Of a stretch of 64,000 nt of DNA, positions 54,361-63,057 are shown piece after piece. Numbering within the stretch: the stretch's first letter is position 1; every line of letters starts with the position of its first letter. Source of the DNA: Sagittula marina (GTDB lineage: Bacteria; Pseudomonadota; Alphaproteobacteria; Rhodobacterales; Rhodobacteraceae); NCBI RefSeq assembly GCF_014196795.1, contig NZ_JACIEJ010000007.1:124001-188000 (forward strand), read 5' to 3'. The translations under genes and the position numbers were made by a program. Under the pieces are notes generated by a model, which was not told the origin of the DNA, searched no databases, and saw nothing but the letters and a program-made list of their open reading frames with translations.

Positions 54361-55159
54361 GGGGTCCTCCCGTTGATTTAAAGCGGTCGGGCGCACCTCC
54401 TCGCACGCCCGTTTCCGTGAATGACGTCAGGAAAATACCGGTTGGATACGGGTATTTTCCATCATTCCGCCTTCGTCGATGCACCGTCCAGCGTCGACGT
54501 CTTGTGCCCATGAAAGGGCGCGTCGCGTTCCAGCGCCAGAAAGGGGCCGCTGCCGGGGATTCTGCGCGGGAATGATATCGGCGGTGACTGTTTGGTCACC
54601 TTCGAAGGTCAGGGACTTGTCGCGCATGTCGTGCTCCCGCTGTGCATCATAAGAAGGTCTTGGGAAACGGTAGTCGTGCGTCGCGACGGCGTCTTCGCAT
54701 CCTGCGCCAGCATCATTCGCGTATCGCGCCAGTCGGCAGGGCGACCTTCTCGGGTCGGGTTGCACGACCGCCCTTCCGTAATACACTCAGCCACCCGGAT
54801 GTGTGTACTTTCGGGCCAATAACGCCCAATGGCGATGCTGACCATTTGCTGGTGGTGAGCCATCGCTCGAAGTGCCGTGATCTAGCCGCTCCGTTACCAG
54901 GCGTTCTCTCCCGTCGGGCGCGCGCTCCTCGGGGAAGCAGGACAGGCCATCGCGGGTCATCTGTCTACGCATTCGCGTGCTAACCTCCCGGCCGGACGAA
55001 TATTCGCCGGATGCCTCCCTCGCGATCAAGCAGTCGGATTTGATCCATTTCGGCACCTTCGCGAAATGCTGACCTTGGCTGTCGAGCGACTCCGGGAACA
55101 TTTCCTTTTCTCATAGAACGAACGTTCACTTCCTCCCGCCGGTTGAGGCATACACCCGA
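54361..55159. other. Intergenic region, one doubtful small frame
   Basis: About 800 bases between divergent genes. On the minus strand a 66-codon frame (about 54628-54427, starting MRDKSLTFEGDQTVTADIIP) has CGGGAGCACGAC before its ATG, but no recognisable family and an odd composition towards its end; I do not call it a gene. A second minus-strand frame from 55101 (MFPESLDSQGQHFAKVPKWI) is likewise unsupported. The palindrome GAACGTTC near 55123 may be part of a regulator site. Promoters for the GMC and HPP genes must lie here. Confidence 0.4.
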
Positions 55160-56320
55160 ATGCCCGGTTGGTTTTCGGGCGCTTTTGGGAGGGTCGCTGA
55201 CATGCGGGCGTGGCAACATCTCTATCCGGCTCTCCCGGCGTTCCATGGCCGCGAGCAACTGCGGGCTGGTATCGGCGCGCTGATCGGGATCACCTTGTGC
55301 GCCGTCGTGGTAAGCCTCGCAGCCAGCCTCGGAGCGTCGTCGCTATCTCTTGTGGCCCCTCTCGGGGCGACGGCAGTGCTGGTCTTCTGCGTTCCGAACG
55401 CGCCTCTTGCCCAGCCGTGGTCAGCGATCGTCGGAAATGGAATTTCGGCGCTCGTCGCGCTTGTGGTCATCCAGATTGTTCCTGCCCCGTGGTCGGCCGG
55501 CGTTGCGGTCGGCGCAGCGATCACCGCGATGATGTTCGTTCGGGCTTTGCATCCGCCGGGAGGCGCTGTTGCACTGCTGACCGCGCTCGATCCGGCCGCG
55601 GCACTGAACACGGGACCGCTGTTTGCGGTGATGCCGGTCGGGCTGCTTACTGCCGTGCTTGTTCTCACAGCCATAGCCTACAACAGGGCCACCGGACGGG
55701 TGTATCCGTTTAGACAGCCCGAAACGGAGGCTGCAAGCGAGCCTGAGACTGAGACGCGGCTCGGGTTGTCGACCGAACAGCTCGGGGCATTGCTTGATCG
55801 GTTCAACCAGTCGGCAAATGTCGGCATCGCCGATCTGGGTCGTCTGCTCGCAGCTGCCGAAGCCGAAGCGGCGCAGCACCGGTTCGACGGCACCACCTGC
55901 GCCGACGTCATGACCACGGACCTTATCACGGTGCGGCCCGACACGCCGCTTGCGGAGGCAGCACGGCTCTTTGGTCACCATGCGATCAAGTGCCTCCCCG
56001 TCGTGGACCCCGACATGACATTGCAGGGGCTCGTGCTCCAGGCAGATATCCTCGGCGCCGTGCAGCTGAAGGGGCGTCATTCAGCGCTGCGCCTGCGCTC
56101 ACCCGGTCGCACCGTGTCGGAGGTGATGCGTCCAGCTGGTCGAGCAGTGTCTCACGATCTGCCCGTCGGGGCGCTGCTCAATCGGCTGGCGGTGCAGGGG
56201 AGCGAGGTCGTTCCGGTCACACAAGATGGCCGCCTCCTCGGCATTCTCACCCGCTCCGACATCATTGGATTGCTACTTCATGGGGCAGGCGATCAACCGG
56301 CAGTGCCGGCGTCTGCTTGA
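55160..56320 (+). CDS. HPP family membrane protein with C-terminal CBS domain pair
   Basis: A 386-residue protein. Residues about 30-180 form four to five hydrophobic helices with the family motif in VRALHPPGGAVALLTAL (His-Pro-Pro). After a charged linker, residues about 245-380 contain two CBS modules (CADVMTTDLITVRPDTPLAE; KCLPVVDPD; VSEVMRPAGRAVSHDLPVGA; GRLLGILTRSDIIGLLL). CBS pairs sense adenine nucleotides or similar ligands. Bacterial HPP proteins are poorly known; a plant relative takes up nitrite in plastids. ATG 55160 or 55202 could be the start. It opens a row of small membrane-protein genes on the plus strand. Confidence 0.88.
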   Translation: MPGWFSGAFGRVADMRAWQHLYPALPAFHGREQLRAGIGALIGITLCAVVVSLAASLGASSLSLVAPLGATAVLVFCVPNAPLAQPWSAIVGNGISALVALVVIQIVPAPWSAGVAVGAAITAMMFVRALHPPGGAVALLTALDPAAALNTGPLFAVMPVGLLTAVLVLTAIAYNRATGRVYPFRQPETEAASEPETETRLGLSTEQLGALLDRFNQSANVGIADLGRLLAAAEAEAAQHRFDGTTCADVMTTDLITVRPDTPLAEAARLFGHHAIKCLPVVDPDMTLQGLVLQADILGAVQLKGRHSALRLRSPGRTVSEVMRPAGRAVSHDLPVGALLNRLAVQGSEVVPVTQDGRLLGILTRSDIIGLLLHGAGDQPAVPASA

Positions 56321-56423
56321 ATAGCCGGTGCGCCAATCTTATACTGGAGGCAGGCGAGGACGACCCCGCCCGGCCAAATGGTCAACACGCGGGACGGCCC
56401 GAATAACATTCGGAGCCTTTTTC

Positions 56424-56852
56424 ATGCGCAACACCGCAGACCGTATCCGTCAGGCCGTGAGCTTTGAGCTCCTCGGTATCATGATTGTCACGCCCCTCTT
56501 TGCCTGGATTTTTGATCATTCAATGGGTGACATGGGCGTTCTGGTCGTGCTCGGGGCCACGGCAGCGACCGTCTGGAACTATCTCTTCAATCTGGGCTTC
56601 GATCACCTTCTCCATTGGCGCCGAGGCGACACCCGAAAGACTGTTCCTCTCCAGGTCGTTCATGCAGTGTTGTTCGAGGTGACGTTGCTCGTTCTTTTGC
56701 TGCCGGTTTTCGCCTGGTGGTTGAGCCTTTCTCTGGCGACCGTGGTGGTGATGGAGCTTTCGTTCGCGGCATTCTACATGATCTATGCCTTCGTCTTCAC
56801 CTGGGGATACGATACCCTGTTCCCGCCGCGTCAGCCCGACTGCGAGGCTTGA
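56424..56852 (+). CDS. PACE-type efflux transporter (chlorhexidine efflux family)
   Basis: A 142-residue protein with four helices in two similar halves. It has the bacterial transmembrane pair pattern: RIRQAVSFELLGIMIVTPLF with the conserved Glu in helix 1, and in the second half LQVVHAVLFEVTLLVLLLP with the matching Glu. The later WNYLFNLGFDHL and FYMIYAFVFTWGYDTLFP are the paired loop motifs. Members such as AceI export biocides and short diamines. ATG 56424 is chosen because the N-terminus then matches the family; the upstream extension is not conserved. Confidence 0.9.
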   Translation: MRNTADRIRQAVSFELLGIMIVTPLFAWIFDHSMGDMGVLVVLGATAATVWNYLFNLGFDHLLHWRRGDTRKTVPLQVVHAVLFEVTLLVLLLPVFAWWLSLSLATVVVMELSFAAFYMIYAFVFTWGYDTLFPPRQPDCEA

Positions 56853-57155
56853 AAAGGGACACGGAAAACGATGGAGGGCGCTCCTTGCGTTGTCCTCTGT
56901 TCGTCGACGGGTACACAGGTCGGTTCCGAACGGGGCGCGATGTGAGACGATCCACGTACGTCATGCGCACCCGATCTGTCGCCGCGCACGCATAGCAATA
57001 AACGCGCGATAAACGGGGGGCCGCCCTGATCGACGGTCTGAACAGCATTTTCGCGCTCGGACCAAGTTCGACGTATGCCGCTCAAATCTCCGTTCGCGAT
57101 GCGGACCGTTTCAAACGTCGGGCCTTGGGCTATGTGATGAGTATAACAAGCTCAG
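56853..57155. other. Intergenic region without a supportable gene
   Basis: About 303 bases between the PACE and DUF998 genes. Short frames occur in both strands without ribosome-binding sites or motifs. No hairpin terminator after the PACE gene was seen. Confidence 0.4.
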
Positions 57156-57824
57156 ATGGGAACCCGAATGTCTCCGACCGCCGAAACTGATCATCAGTTG
57201 TCCGCCAAAGTTGCGGAGCAACCGTTCCTTCTGCTTGGCCTCAGTCTTCTTGCAGTCTTTGGCTGTGTAGCGCTCGCAGGCTCTATTTTGGTCGCGGATT
57301 TCGTGGTTCCCGACCATGATTGGATCGCTGATACCATAAGCGACCTCGGGGCGGGACGGTACGAGTTCATCGTCGATATCGGGCTTTACACCTTTTCCGC
57401 CGCATTGATCGGCTTGGCCGTATCCGCCGCCCATGTCCATCTCGGCAGGTGGGACTGGAGTGTGGGCATCATCGCGCTCGTTGTCTTTGGGTTGTTGGTT
57501 TTCCTTATCGGGGCCCGTAACGAGTACGGCGACAACGACAGTGAAGGCTGGGTAATTCACGTCTACCTGGTCTATGGCGTCGGGGTCGCAATGACCGTTG
57601 CGTGTTTCGCGCTGGCGCGCGGCGCAGCTCGGGCCAGTCCACGCTACCGGACGATCCTGAACGGCACCGGCATTGTCTGGGTTGTCTCGGCTCCTGTATT
57701 CTTTTTTCTGCCCACGGACATCGACGGCCTATACGAGCGATATTTGGGCGCGTTGTCTTGCGTCCTAATCGTGTCGCTCGCACATCTGTTTTACCAGCGC
57801 TCCAAGCTGCGGGACGTGAATTGA
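57156..57824 (+). CDS. DUF998 family membrane protein
   Basis: A 222-residue protein with six predicted hydrophobic helices. After the first helix comes VVPDHDWIADTISDLGAGRYEFIVDIGLYTF, which contains the family-typical D-W-IADTISDLG segment. Helices are separated by short charged loops such as ARNEYGDNDSEGWVIH. The function is unknown. Its TGA overlaps the ATG of the next gene by one base, so the two are translationally coupled. An alternative start at 57168 is possible. Confidence 0.8.
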   Translation: MGTRMSPTAETDHQLSAKVAEQPFLLLGLSLLAVFGCVALAGSILVADFVVPDHDWIADTISDLGAGRYEFIVDIGLYTFSAALIGLAVSAAHVHLGRWDWSVGIIALVVFGLLVFLIGARNEYGDNDSEGWVIHVYLVYGVGVAMTVACFALARGAARASPRYRTILNGTGIVWVVSAPVFFFLPTDIDGLYERYLGALSCVLIVSLAHLFYQRSKLRDVN

Positions 57825-58342
57825 TGTTCACGGATATTACGGCACTCGACGTCCTTTTGCGCGGCACTCTGCTGGCCTTTATCGGCCTGTCATGGGTGGT
57901 GATTTGCGTCCGCGTGATCGGTCTGCGAGCCTTCTCGAAAATGACATCGTTCGATTTCGTGACCACCATCGCCATTGGTTCGCTTCTGGCGGGATGTGTG
58001 CAAGCCACCAGTTGGAGCACAATGCTTCAAGCTATGATCGCCATCACGGCTCTGCTCGGTATCCAATACACCTTGTCTCGAAATCGCGCCAACCATGACG
58101 ATTTCGAAGCCCTCATTGACAACACACCCACCCTATTGATGCGCGATGGTGAATTTCTGGAAAGCGCACTCAGACGCACCCGAACGTCGCGCGGTGACAT
58201 CATCGCCAAGCTTCGCGCCGCAAATGTGCTGCAGCTTGGCGACGTTCGCGCCGTCGTGCTCGAGGTCACGGGCGACATTTCCGTGCTCCACGGAGAGACC
58301 CTTGAGAGTGTTCTTCTGGAGGGCGTCGAGACGGGCGCTTAG
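57824..58342 (+). CDS. YetF-type DUF421 membrane protein
   Basis: A 172-residue protein. Three N-terminal helices carry the family pattern VRVIGLRAFSKMTSFDFVTTIAIGSLLAG. The hydrophilic C-terminal domain has NTPTLLMRDGEFLESALRRT and a later LRAANVLQLGDVRAVVLEVTGDISVL, typical of DUF421. Function is unknown; proteins of this type have been linked to spore or stress membranes in Bacillus. It is coupled to the DUF998 gene. Confidence 0.88.
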   Translation: MFTDITALDVLLRGTLLAFIGLSWVVICVRVIGLRAFSKMTSFDFVTTIAIGSLLAGCVQATSWSTMLQAMIAITALLGIQYTLSRNRANHDDFEALIDNTPTLLMRDGEFLESALRRTRTSRGDIIAKLRAANVLQLGDVRAVVLEVTGDISVLHGETLESVLLEGVETGA

Positions 58343-59113
58343 CATTCACTGGCAGAACCTCAACGTCTTGTTTCTCCGTCAAACCGAAAGCCGGCATTCG
58401 CTTTTTGACCAAACGGACACATCCGCCTCGCACGTCTGTCCTTACTGCCAGACGATGTCGCCCGATGACGCGATTGACTGCTACGGAGAAGGCCTTCGAT
58501 GCAGGCTTTGGCGTTTCGGTGGCCATCTCGCGATAACAGCCCGCGTTGATAAACCTCAGAAGGGCGGTCGCCGCGGAGGGGTCATGAACCGACGAATGAA
58601 CTCGGGCGTGGGCAGTTGCGTCGCCTTTTTGGCGATCCTCGGGCTTTATCCGGTCATTCGCCCAGCGGAAGGCCACGGTGTTGGCATCGGCGCAATCGCA
58701 ACATAACCCGCACATCCAGAAAAAACCTTGGTTTGCAGGGAGCCCACCGTGTGCCATCCTGTGACAGGCCACCTTCGGACGCGATCGTGTGGATGTGGGG
58801 ATGGTGGGGCAGTGCCGATCCCCAAGTGAGTCAGAGACACAGGGCGTGACGATCCGTGCCCTCATGCGCTTGGGATCGGCGGCGATATTCATCACTCTCC
58901 ATAAGCCCTTGGCCACAATAACAGCCGTAGCGGCGAGCGTAGCTCATTCTGGTCGTCAATCGGCGTCCGCTTCCTCCGCTGCGCTACAGTTTCCGAAACG
59001 TGGCGCAGCTGATGCATCCCACCCTTTCCCTTCCTGATCGGGATGACCGACTTCACCTCGATTGGCGAGGTCCCTTGACTGACTAAAAAGGCTGGGCTAC
59101 AAAATTCTACATA
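58343..59113. other. Intergenic region, no supported gene
   Basis: About 770 bases. One short plus-strand frame from 58584 (40 codons, MNRRMNSGVGSCVAFLAILG) has GGAGGGG before its ATG and a hydrophobic stretch, so a small membrane peptide cannot be excluded, but I see no family. The large minus-strand frame from 58916 to 58266 has unusual composition and no motif. The right part leads into the iclR promoter. Confidence 0.4.
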
Positions 59114-59127
59114 TTGAACGCGTTCAA
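59114..59127. promoter_or_regulatory. Perfect 14-base palindrome upstream of iclR-type gene
   Basis: TTGAACGCGTTCAA is a perfect palindrome 28 bases before the regulator's start. A further half-like GTGAAC follows at about 59132. IclR-family proteins commonly bind such palindromes in their own promoter, so this is a candidate operator for autoregulation and for control of the downstream transporter operon. The binding itself is an inference. Confidence 0.6.
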
Positions 59128-59155
59128 AATAGTGAACGGTACTTGGGAGGGGCCG

Positions 59156-59908
59156 ATGAGCTCGGGACGAGGATCTGAACGGGTGTTGATGCTGCTGGAA
59201 TGGTTTTCGAGCCAGACCCGGTCAATTACGCTGGCGGAGGCCAGTGCCGCACTCAAGGCGCCGAAATCGAGCGTGCTCAACCTGCTCAGGATGTTGGTCG
59301 ACATGAATTACGTCGAACGAGATGGTGACAGCGCCTATCGCCTCGTTCGTCTCCCGGGCGAGGTGTCCGCAGGTGGTGGGGCGCATGGCACGTTGGTGCG
59401 GCGCTGTGAACCTGCAGTCCACGCAGCAGTGACGGCGTCCAAGGAAAGTGGGTTCATCGCAGTCGTTGATGGCGCCTACGTCCGCTACCTCTGCAAAATC
59501 CTGCCTGACAGGGAGATCCGCTACGACCGCAATATCGAGATACCACGCCGCGCCATACAGGTAAGCAGTGGCATCGCGATTATGACCGGTTTGAGTGATG
59601 CGGCCTTGGCCGACGAAGCGGCCAAGGCCGAAGCCGAGGGGCTTGGCGATGCCGCGGCTCTGATAGCGCGTGTCGAAGAGGCGCGCTCGGTTGGCTACTC
59701 GGTCACCCGCCGTGGCATCGTCGAAGGTGCCGCCGGTGTGGCCGCCCCATTGCGGGATGCCAGTGGCGATGTCGTCGGTGCCCTGAACATCGCGGGTCCA
59801 GCCGCCCGGCTGGCCGAAAACCTCGATGATATCATTGCCATCGTACGTGCAGGCGCGGCGGAAGCCTCCGCCGCTCTCGGATGGCGTGGTGAAGACCCCC
59901 GTGCCTGA
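59156..59908 (+). CDS. IclR-family transcriptional regulator
   Basis: A 250-residue regulator. The N-terminal winged helix is in residues about 5-70 (SERVLMLLEWFSSQTRSITL, AEASAALKAPKSSVLNLLRM). The remainder is the IclR effector-binding domain, with GYSVTRRGIVEGAAGVAAPL and GDVVGALNIAGPAARL near the end. GGGAGGGGCCG precedes ATG 59156; a longer frame upstream would run through the palindrome and is unlikely. It lies 38 bases before tctC and reads in the same direction, so it probably controls this operon in response to the transported acid or its product. Confidence 0.92.
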   Translation: MSSGRGSERVLMLLEWFSSQTRSITLAEASAALKAPKSSVLNLLRMLVDMNYVERDGDSAYRLVRLPGEVSAGGGAHGTLVRRCEPAVHAAVTASKESGFIAVVDGAYVRYLCKILPDREIRYDRNIEIPRRAIQVSSGIAIMTGLSDAALADEAAKAEAEGLGDAAALIARVEEARSVGYSVTRRGIVEGAAGVAAPLRDASGDVVGALNIAGPAARLAENLDDIIAIVRAGAAEASAALGWRGEDPRA

Positions 59909-59946
59909 AGGGCGCGCAGAAGAAACTCAGTAAGGAGGAGATTGAG

Positions 59947-60915
59947 ATGATGACCTTTAGAACCGTGACCAGAGCCGCCAGCATTGCCGCCGTCGGTCTG
60001 TCACTGCTGGGAACGTCCGCGTTGGCGCAAGCGTTTCCGGATCGCCCATTGGAATTTGTGGCAGGCTATGGACCAGGCGGCGGCCATGACACGATGCTGC
60101 GCACCATGGCGCGCCTGATGTCTCAAGAAGACATCACCGACGTACCGATCAACGTGGTGAACAAGGAAGGCGGCAGCTCGGCTGTGGCCATGGGCTATCT
60201 GAATGCCCGCGAAGGCAATCCCTATTACCTGATGTCGATCACGTCATCGCACATCGCAACTCCGCTGACGTCGAATATCGGCCTCGACTATTCGAGCTTT
60301 ACGCCGATCGCGCGTATCGGCATCGATCCGGAGCTTCTGGTGGTAAACACCTCCAAGGGGTACGAGACACTCGAAGATTTGAAGGCCGAGGACCGTATGC
60401 TGAACGTGGGCGGCACGGCTGCCGGCAGCATCGAGCACATCGTGACGATGCAGCTGGCTGAGAAGACAGGAATGGAGCTGAACTTCATTCCTTTCCAGGG
60501 GGACGGTGAGGTGGTGACCGCGCTACTGTCCAACCAGATCGATTTCGCAATCGCCAATCCTGGCCCGGTGGGTGACTATCTTTCGAACGACACGTTCAAG
60601 GCACTCGCGATCAGCACCGAAGAACGGATCGATAATCTGCCCGATGTGCCGACGTTCGCCGAACAAGGCGTGGACATCACGATCTCACTCTTCCGCGGCT
60701 TGACCGCCGCGCCGGACATCTCGGACGAAGACCGCGACGCGTTGATCGCGATGGTCACAGAGCTCTTCGAGACTGAAGCCTGGCAGAAAGAGTATATCGA
60801 GCCCAACGCAGTGGTGCCGCTGGTGGTGACAGGACAAGATTTCGCCGACTACCTCGGCGAGACCGAGGCCGTTTACCGCGAGACGTTGACCGATCTTGGG
60901 ATGATCGGAAACTAA
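59947..60915 (+). CDS. tctC: Tripartite tricarboxylate transporter substrate-binding protein
   Basis: Periplasmic binding protein of the TctCBA type, 322 residues. It has a signal peptide (MMTFRTVTRAASIAAVGLSL, cleaved near residue 27, after ALA). The mature N-terminus FPDRPLEFVAGYGPGGGHDT has the family's Gly-rich carboxylate-binding loop, followed by NVVNKEGGSSAVAMGYL. AAGGAGG lies eight bases before the ATG. In this family the ligand is usually a di- or tricarboxylic or aromatic acid. A hairpin separates it from tctB. Confidence 0.93.
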   Translation: MMTFRTVTRAASIAAVGLSLLGTSALAQAFPDRPLEFVAGYGPGGGHDTMLRTMARLMSQEDITDVPINVVNKEGGSSAVAMGYLNAREGNPYYLMSITSSHIATPLTSNIGLDYSSFTPIARIGIDPELLVVNTSKGYETLEDLKAEDRMLNVGGTAAGSIEHIVTMQLAEKTGMELNFIPFQGDGEVVTALLSNQIDFAIANPGPVGDYLSNDTFKALAISTEERIDNLPDVPTFAEQGVDITISLFRGLTAAPDISDEDRDALIAMVTELFETEAWQKEYIEPNAVVPLVVTGQDFADYLGETEAVYRETLTDLGMIGN

Positions 60916-60926
60916 AAAAACTGGCC

Positions 60927-60956
60927 GCGGGCTGCTTCATGCTGGCAGCCCGCTTT
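60927..60956 (+). terminator. Attenuator-like hairpin between tctC and tctB
   Basis: GCGGGCTGC (60927-60935) pairs with GCAGCCCGC (60945-60953), loop of nine, followed by TTTCCCC. It is strong enough to stop part of the transcripts, so the binding protein would be made in excess over the membrane subunits. Confidence 0.65.
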
Positions 60957-60998
60957 CCCCACCCACTACCTTCCCTCATTTTTCAGTCGGAGGCTGCC

Positions 60999-61442
60999 AT
61001 GCGGACTTCAGAACTATTTCTTATTGCCGCAACGGCCGTCTTTGCGGTGGTCTTGGGTTTGCAGAGTACCGACTTCCAGTACTTCTCAAGACAAGGTTTC
61101 GGCCCGGGCTTCGTTCCAACCAACTTCGCGATACTCACACTTCTTCTGGCGGCCTACCTTGTGGTCAAGGCGCGGTTGAAATCGGGCGGGCCGTTCCTGC
61201 CCGAGGGTCTCGCGGAGCGGTTCAAAGCCGTTCTTCCGGCATTGTCTGCTGCGGTACTCCTATTCGGCGCGACCGCGCTCATGGGCTTTGGCTCCATTCT
61301 GGCCCCCTTGTACGTGGTGATGGTCATCATCTCGCTTGCGTTTCTCGGCCACGGTCTGGCGCGGGCGCTCGTCTTCAATGCCGTCACGCTTGTGGCGATC
61401 TACGGGATCTTCAGCCTGTGGCTGAACATCCCCGTCATCTGA
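60999..61442 (+). CDS. tctB: Tripartite tricarboxylate transporter small membrane subunit
   Basis: A 147-residue protein with four hydrophobic helices, the usual TctB plan. The first helix starts soon after MRTSELF, and the loop DFQYFSRQGFGPGFVPTNFA carries the family's Gly/Pro-rich turn. GTCGGAGGCTGCC precedes ATG 60999. The last helices include GFGSILAPLYVVMVIISLAF. It lies 15 bases before tctA. Confidence 0.88.
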   Translation: MRTSELFLIAATAVFAVVLGLQSTDFQYFSRQGFGPGFVPTNFAILTLLLAAYLVVKARLKSGGPFLPEGLAERFKAVLPALSAAVLLFGATALMGFGSILAPLYVVMVIISLAFLGHGLARALVFNAVTLVAIYGIFSLWLNIPVI

Positions 61443-61457
61443 TCGGAGGCCCCCGAA

Positions 61458-62972
61458 ATGGACGCTTTAAACAATCTCATGATGGGGTTCGGAGACATCC
61501 TGACGCCATTCAACATCGCGGTTATCTTTGCTGCCGGTCTGATCGGTACGGTGGTCGGCGCACTGCCCGGATTAGGCCCTTCTGCTGGCATCGCGCTGAT
61601 GCTGCCGCTGACGTTCGGCATGCCCGAAGCGTCCGGCCTGTGTCTGTTGACCGGAGTCTACATGGGCACGATGTACGGCGGGCGCATCACCTCGATCCTG
61701 ATCAACGCGCCGGGCGACGCACCAGCGATCATCACCGCGCTGGAAGGCTATCCGATGATGCAACAGGGCAGAGGGGCGATGGCGCTCGGCATCTCTGCCT
61801 TTTCCTCGTTCATTGGCGGCCTCTTCGGCTTGCTGGTCCTGATTTTCGCCGCCCCGGTCATCGCCTCCTATGCGATCTACCTTGGTCCACCGGAGTACTT
61901 TCTTCTGATGGCAACAGGGCTTGCAACCGTGATGCTGCTGGCAGGAGACCAGATCGCCAAGGCTTTCTTCGTGACCTGTCTAGGCGTGCTGGTCAGCACA
62001 TTCGGAAGCGACTATGTCTCGGGTCAGATCCGGTTCGCCTTCGTGCCGGAGTTGATCGAAGGGATCGACTTCGTCGCGATTATTATCGGCCTCTACGGTT
62101 TAGGGGAGGTGTTCTACAATCTTGAGAAACGAGTGAAGCTGAACCTGGGCAAGCCCGGCTTTCGGATGAAGGAATTCATCCCCGGCAAGGCCGAGTTGAG
62201 CCAGGCTGCGGCGCCGACCTTGCGCGGATCAATCCTCGGGACCTTGATCGGAATCGTTCCCGGCGCTGGCGCCACGGTAGCGACCTTTCTCGACTACGCG
62301 ATGGAAAAGCGGCTGTCGAAGAAGCCGGAAACATTCGGCACCGGCAACATTGCGGGCCTCGCCGGTCCGGAGGCCACCAATAACGCGGCTGTGCCCGGAT
62401 CGCTGATCCCGCTGATCACGCTGGGCATCCCGGGATCGGGCGGTACGGCGATCATGTTGGGGGCGCTGATCATGTTCGGTCTGCGGCCCGGGCCTCTCCT
62501 GATGACAACGTCGGGAGATATCGTCTGGGCAATGATCGCGGGCCTTGTGCTGGCGAACGCGTTCCTGCTGGCGTCGAACGTGCTGCTCATCCCGGTTTTC
62601 GTCAACCTGCTGCGCGCGGTGCAGGGCAATCTTGCGAATGTGGTTATCGCGCTTTGTGTCGTGGGGGCGTTCTCGCTTGCCTACAGCCCTTTCAACATCT
62701 GGATCATGCTGATCTTTGGCCTGCTGGGCTACCTGATGAAGAAGAACGATTACCCGACCGGTCCATTCATCTTGGCAGTTGTCTTGGCACCGCTCGCCGA
62801 GAACTATTTCCGGCAGTCCGTGATGTTGGGGCAGGGCAGCGCGCGCATCTTCCTCGATAGGCCCATCTCACTGACGATCCTTATCCTGATGGCGCTGATC
62901 ATTGCGCTCTCCATCTTCGGACAAGTGCGCGCCAAGCGTCGCGCCCTCCGAGCCGGAGCGGACGGAGAATGA
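61458..62972 (+). CDS. tctA: Tripartite tricarboxylate transporter large membrane subunit
   Basis: A 504-residue permease with about eleven to twelve helices. The two Gly/Pro-rich repeats of the family are clear: GTVVGALPGLGPSAGIALML and, in the second half, GTLIGIVPGAGATVATFLDY. GVYMGTMYGGRITSILINAP is a conserved substrate-region segment. CGGAGGCCCCCGAA precedes the ATG. It forms the transport channel with TctB, fed by TctC, and is driven by ion gradients. Confidence 0.96.
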   Translation: MDALNNLMMGFGDILTPFNIAVIFAAGLIGTVVGALPGLGPSAGIALMLPLTFGMPEASGLCLLTGVYMGTMYGGRITSILINAPGDAPAIITALEGYPMMQQGRGAMALGISAFSSFIGGLFGLLVLIFAAPVIASYAIYLGPPEYFLLMATGLATVMLLAGDQIAKAFFVTCLGVLVSTFGSDYVSGQIRFAFVPELIEGIDFVAIIIGLYGLGEVFYNLEKRVKLNLGKPGFRMKEFIPGKAELSQAAAPTLRGSILGTLIGIVPGAGATVATFLDYAMEKRLSKKPETFGTGNIAGLAGPEATNNAAVPGSLIPLITLGIPGSGGTAIMLGALIMFGLRPGPLLMTTSGDIVWAMIAGLVLANAFLLASNVLLIPVFVNLLRAVQGNLANVVIALCVVGAFSLAYSPFNIWIMLIFGLLGYLMKKNDYPTGPFILAVVLAPLAENYFRQSVMLGQGSARIFLDRPISLTILILMALIIALSIFGQVRAKRRALRAGADGE

Positions 62973-63057
62973 TACGGCGGACTGCACCGTCCAAGTTTCC
63001 CTCGCACAAGTGCGGGGGAGGGGCCCAATCAATATTCAATAGACGGAAAGCTAAACA

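Noticed and set aside
58266-58916. 216-codon minus-strand frame overlapping the YetF gene end
   Set aside because: It overlaps a supported gene, lacks a ribosome-binding site and shows no family motif.
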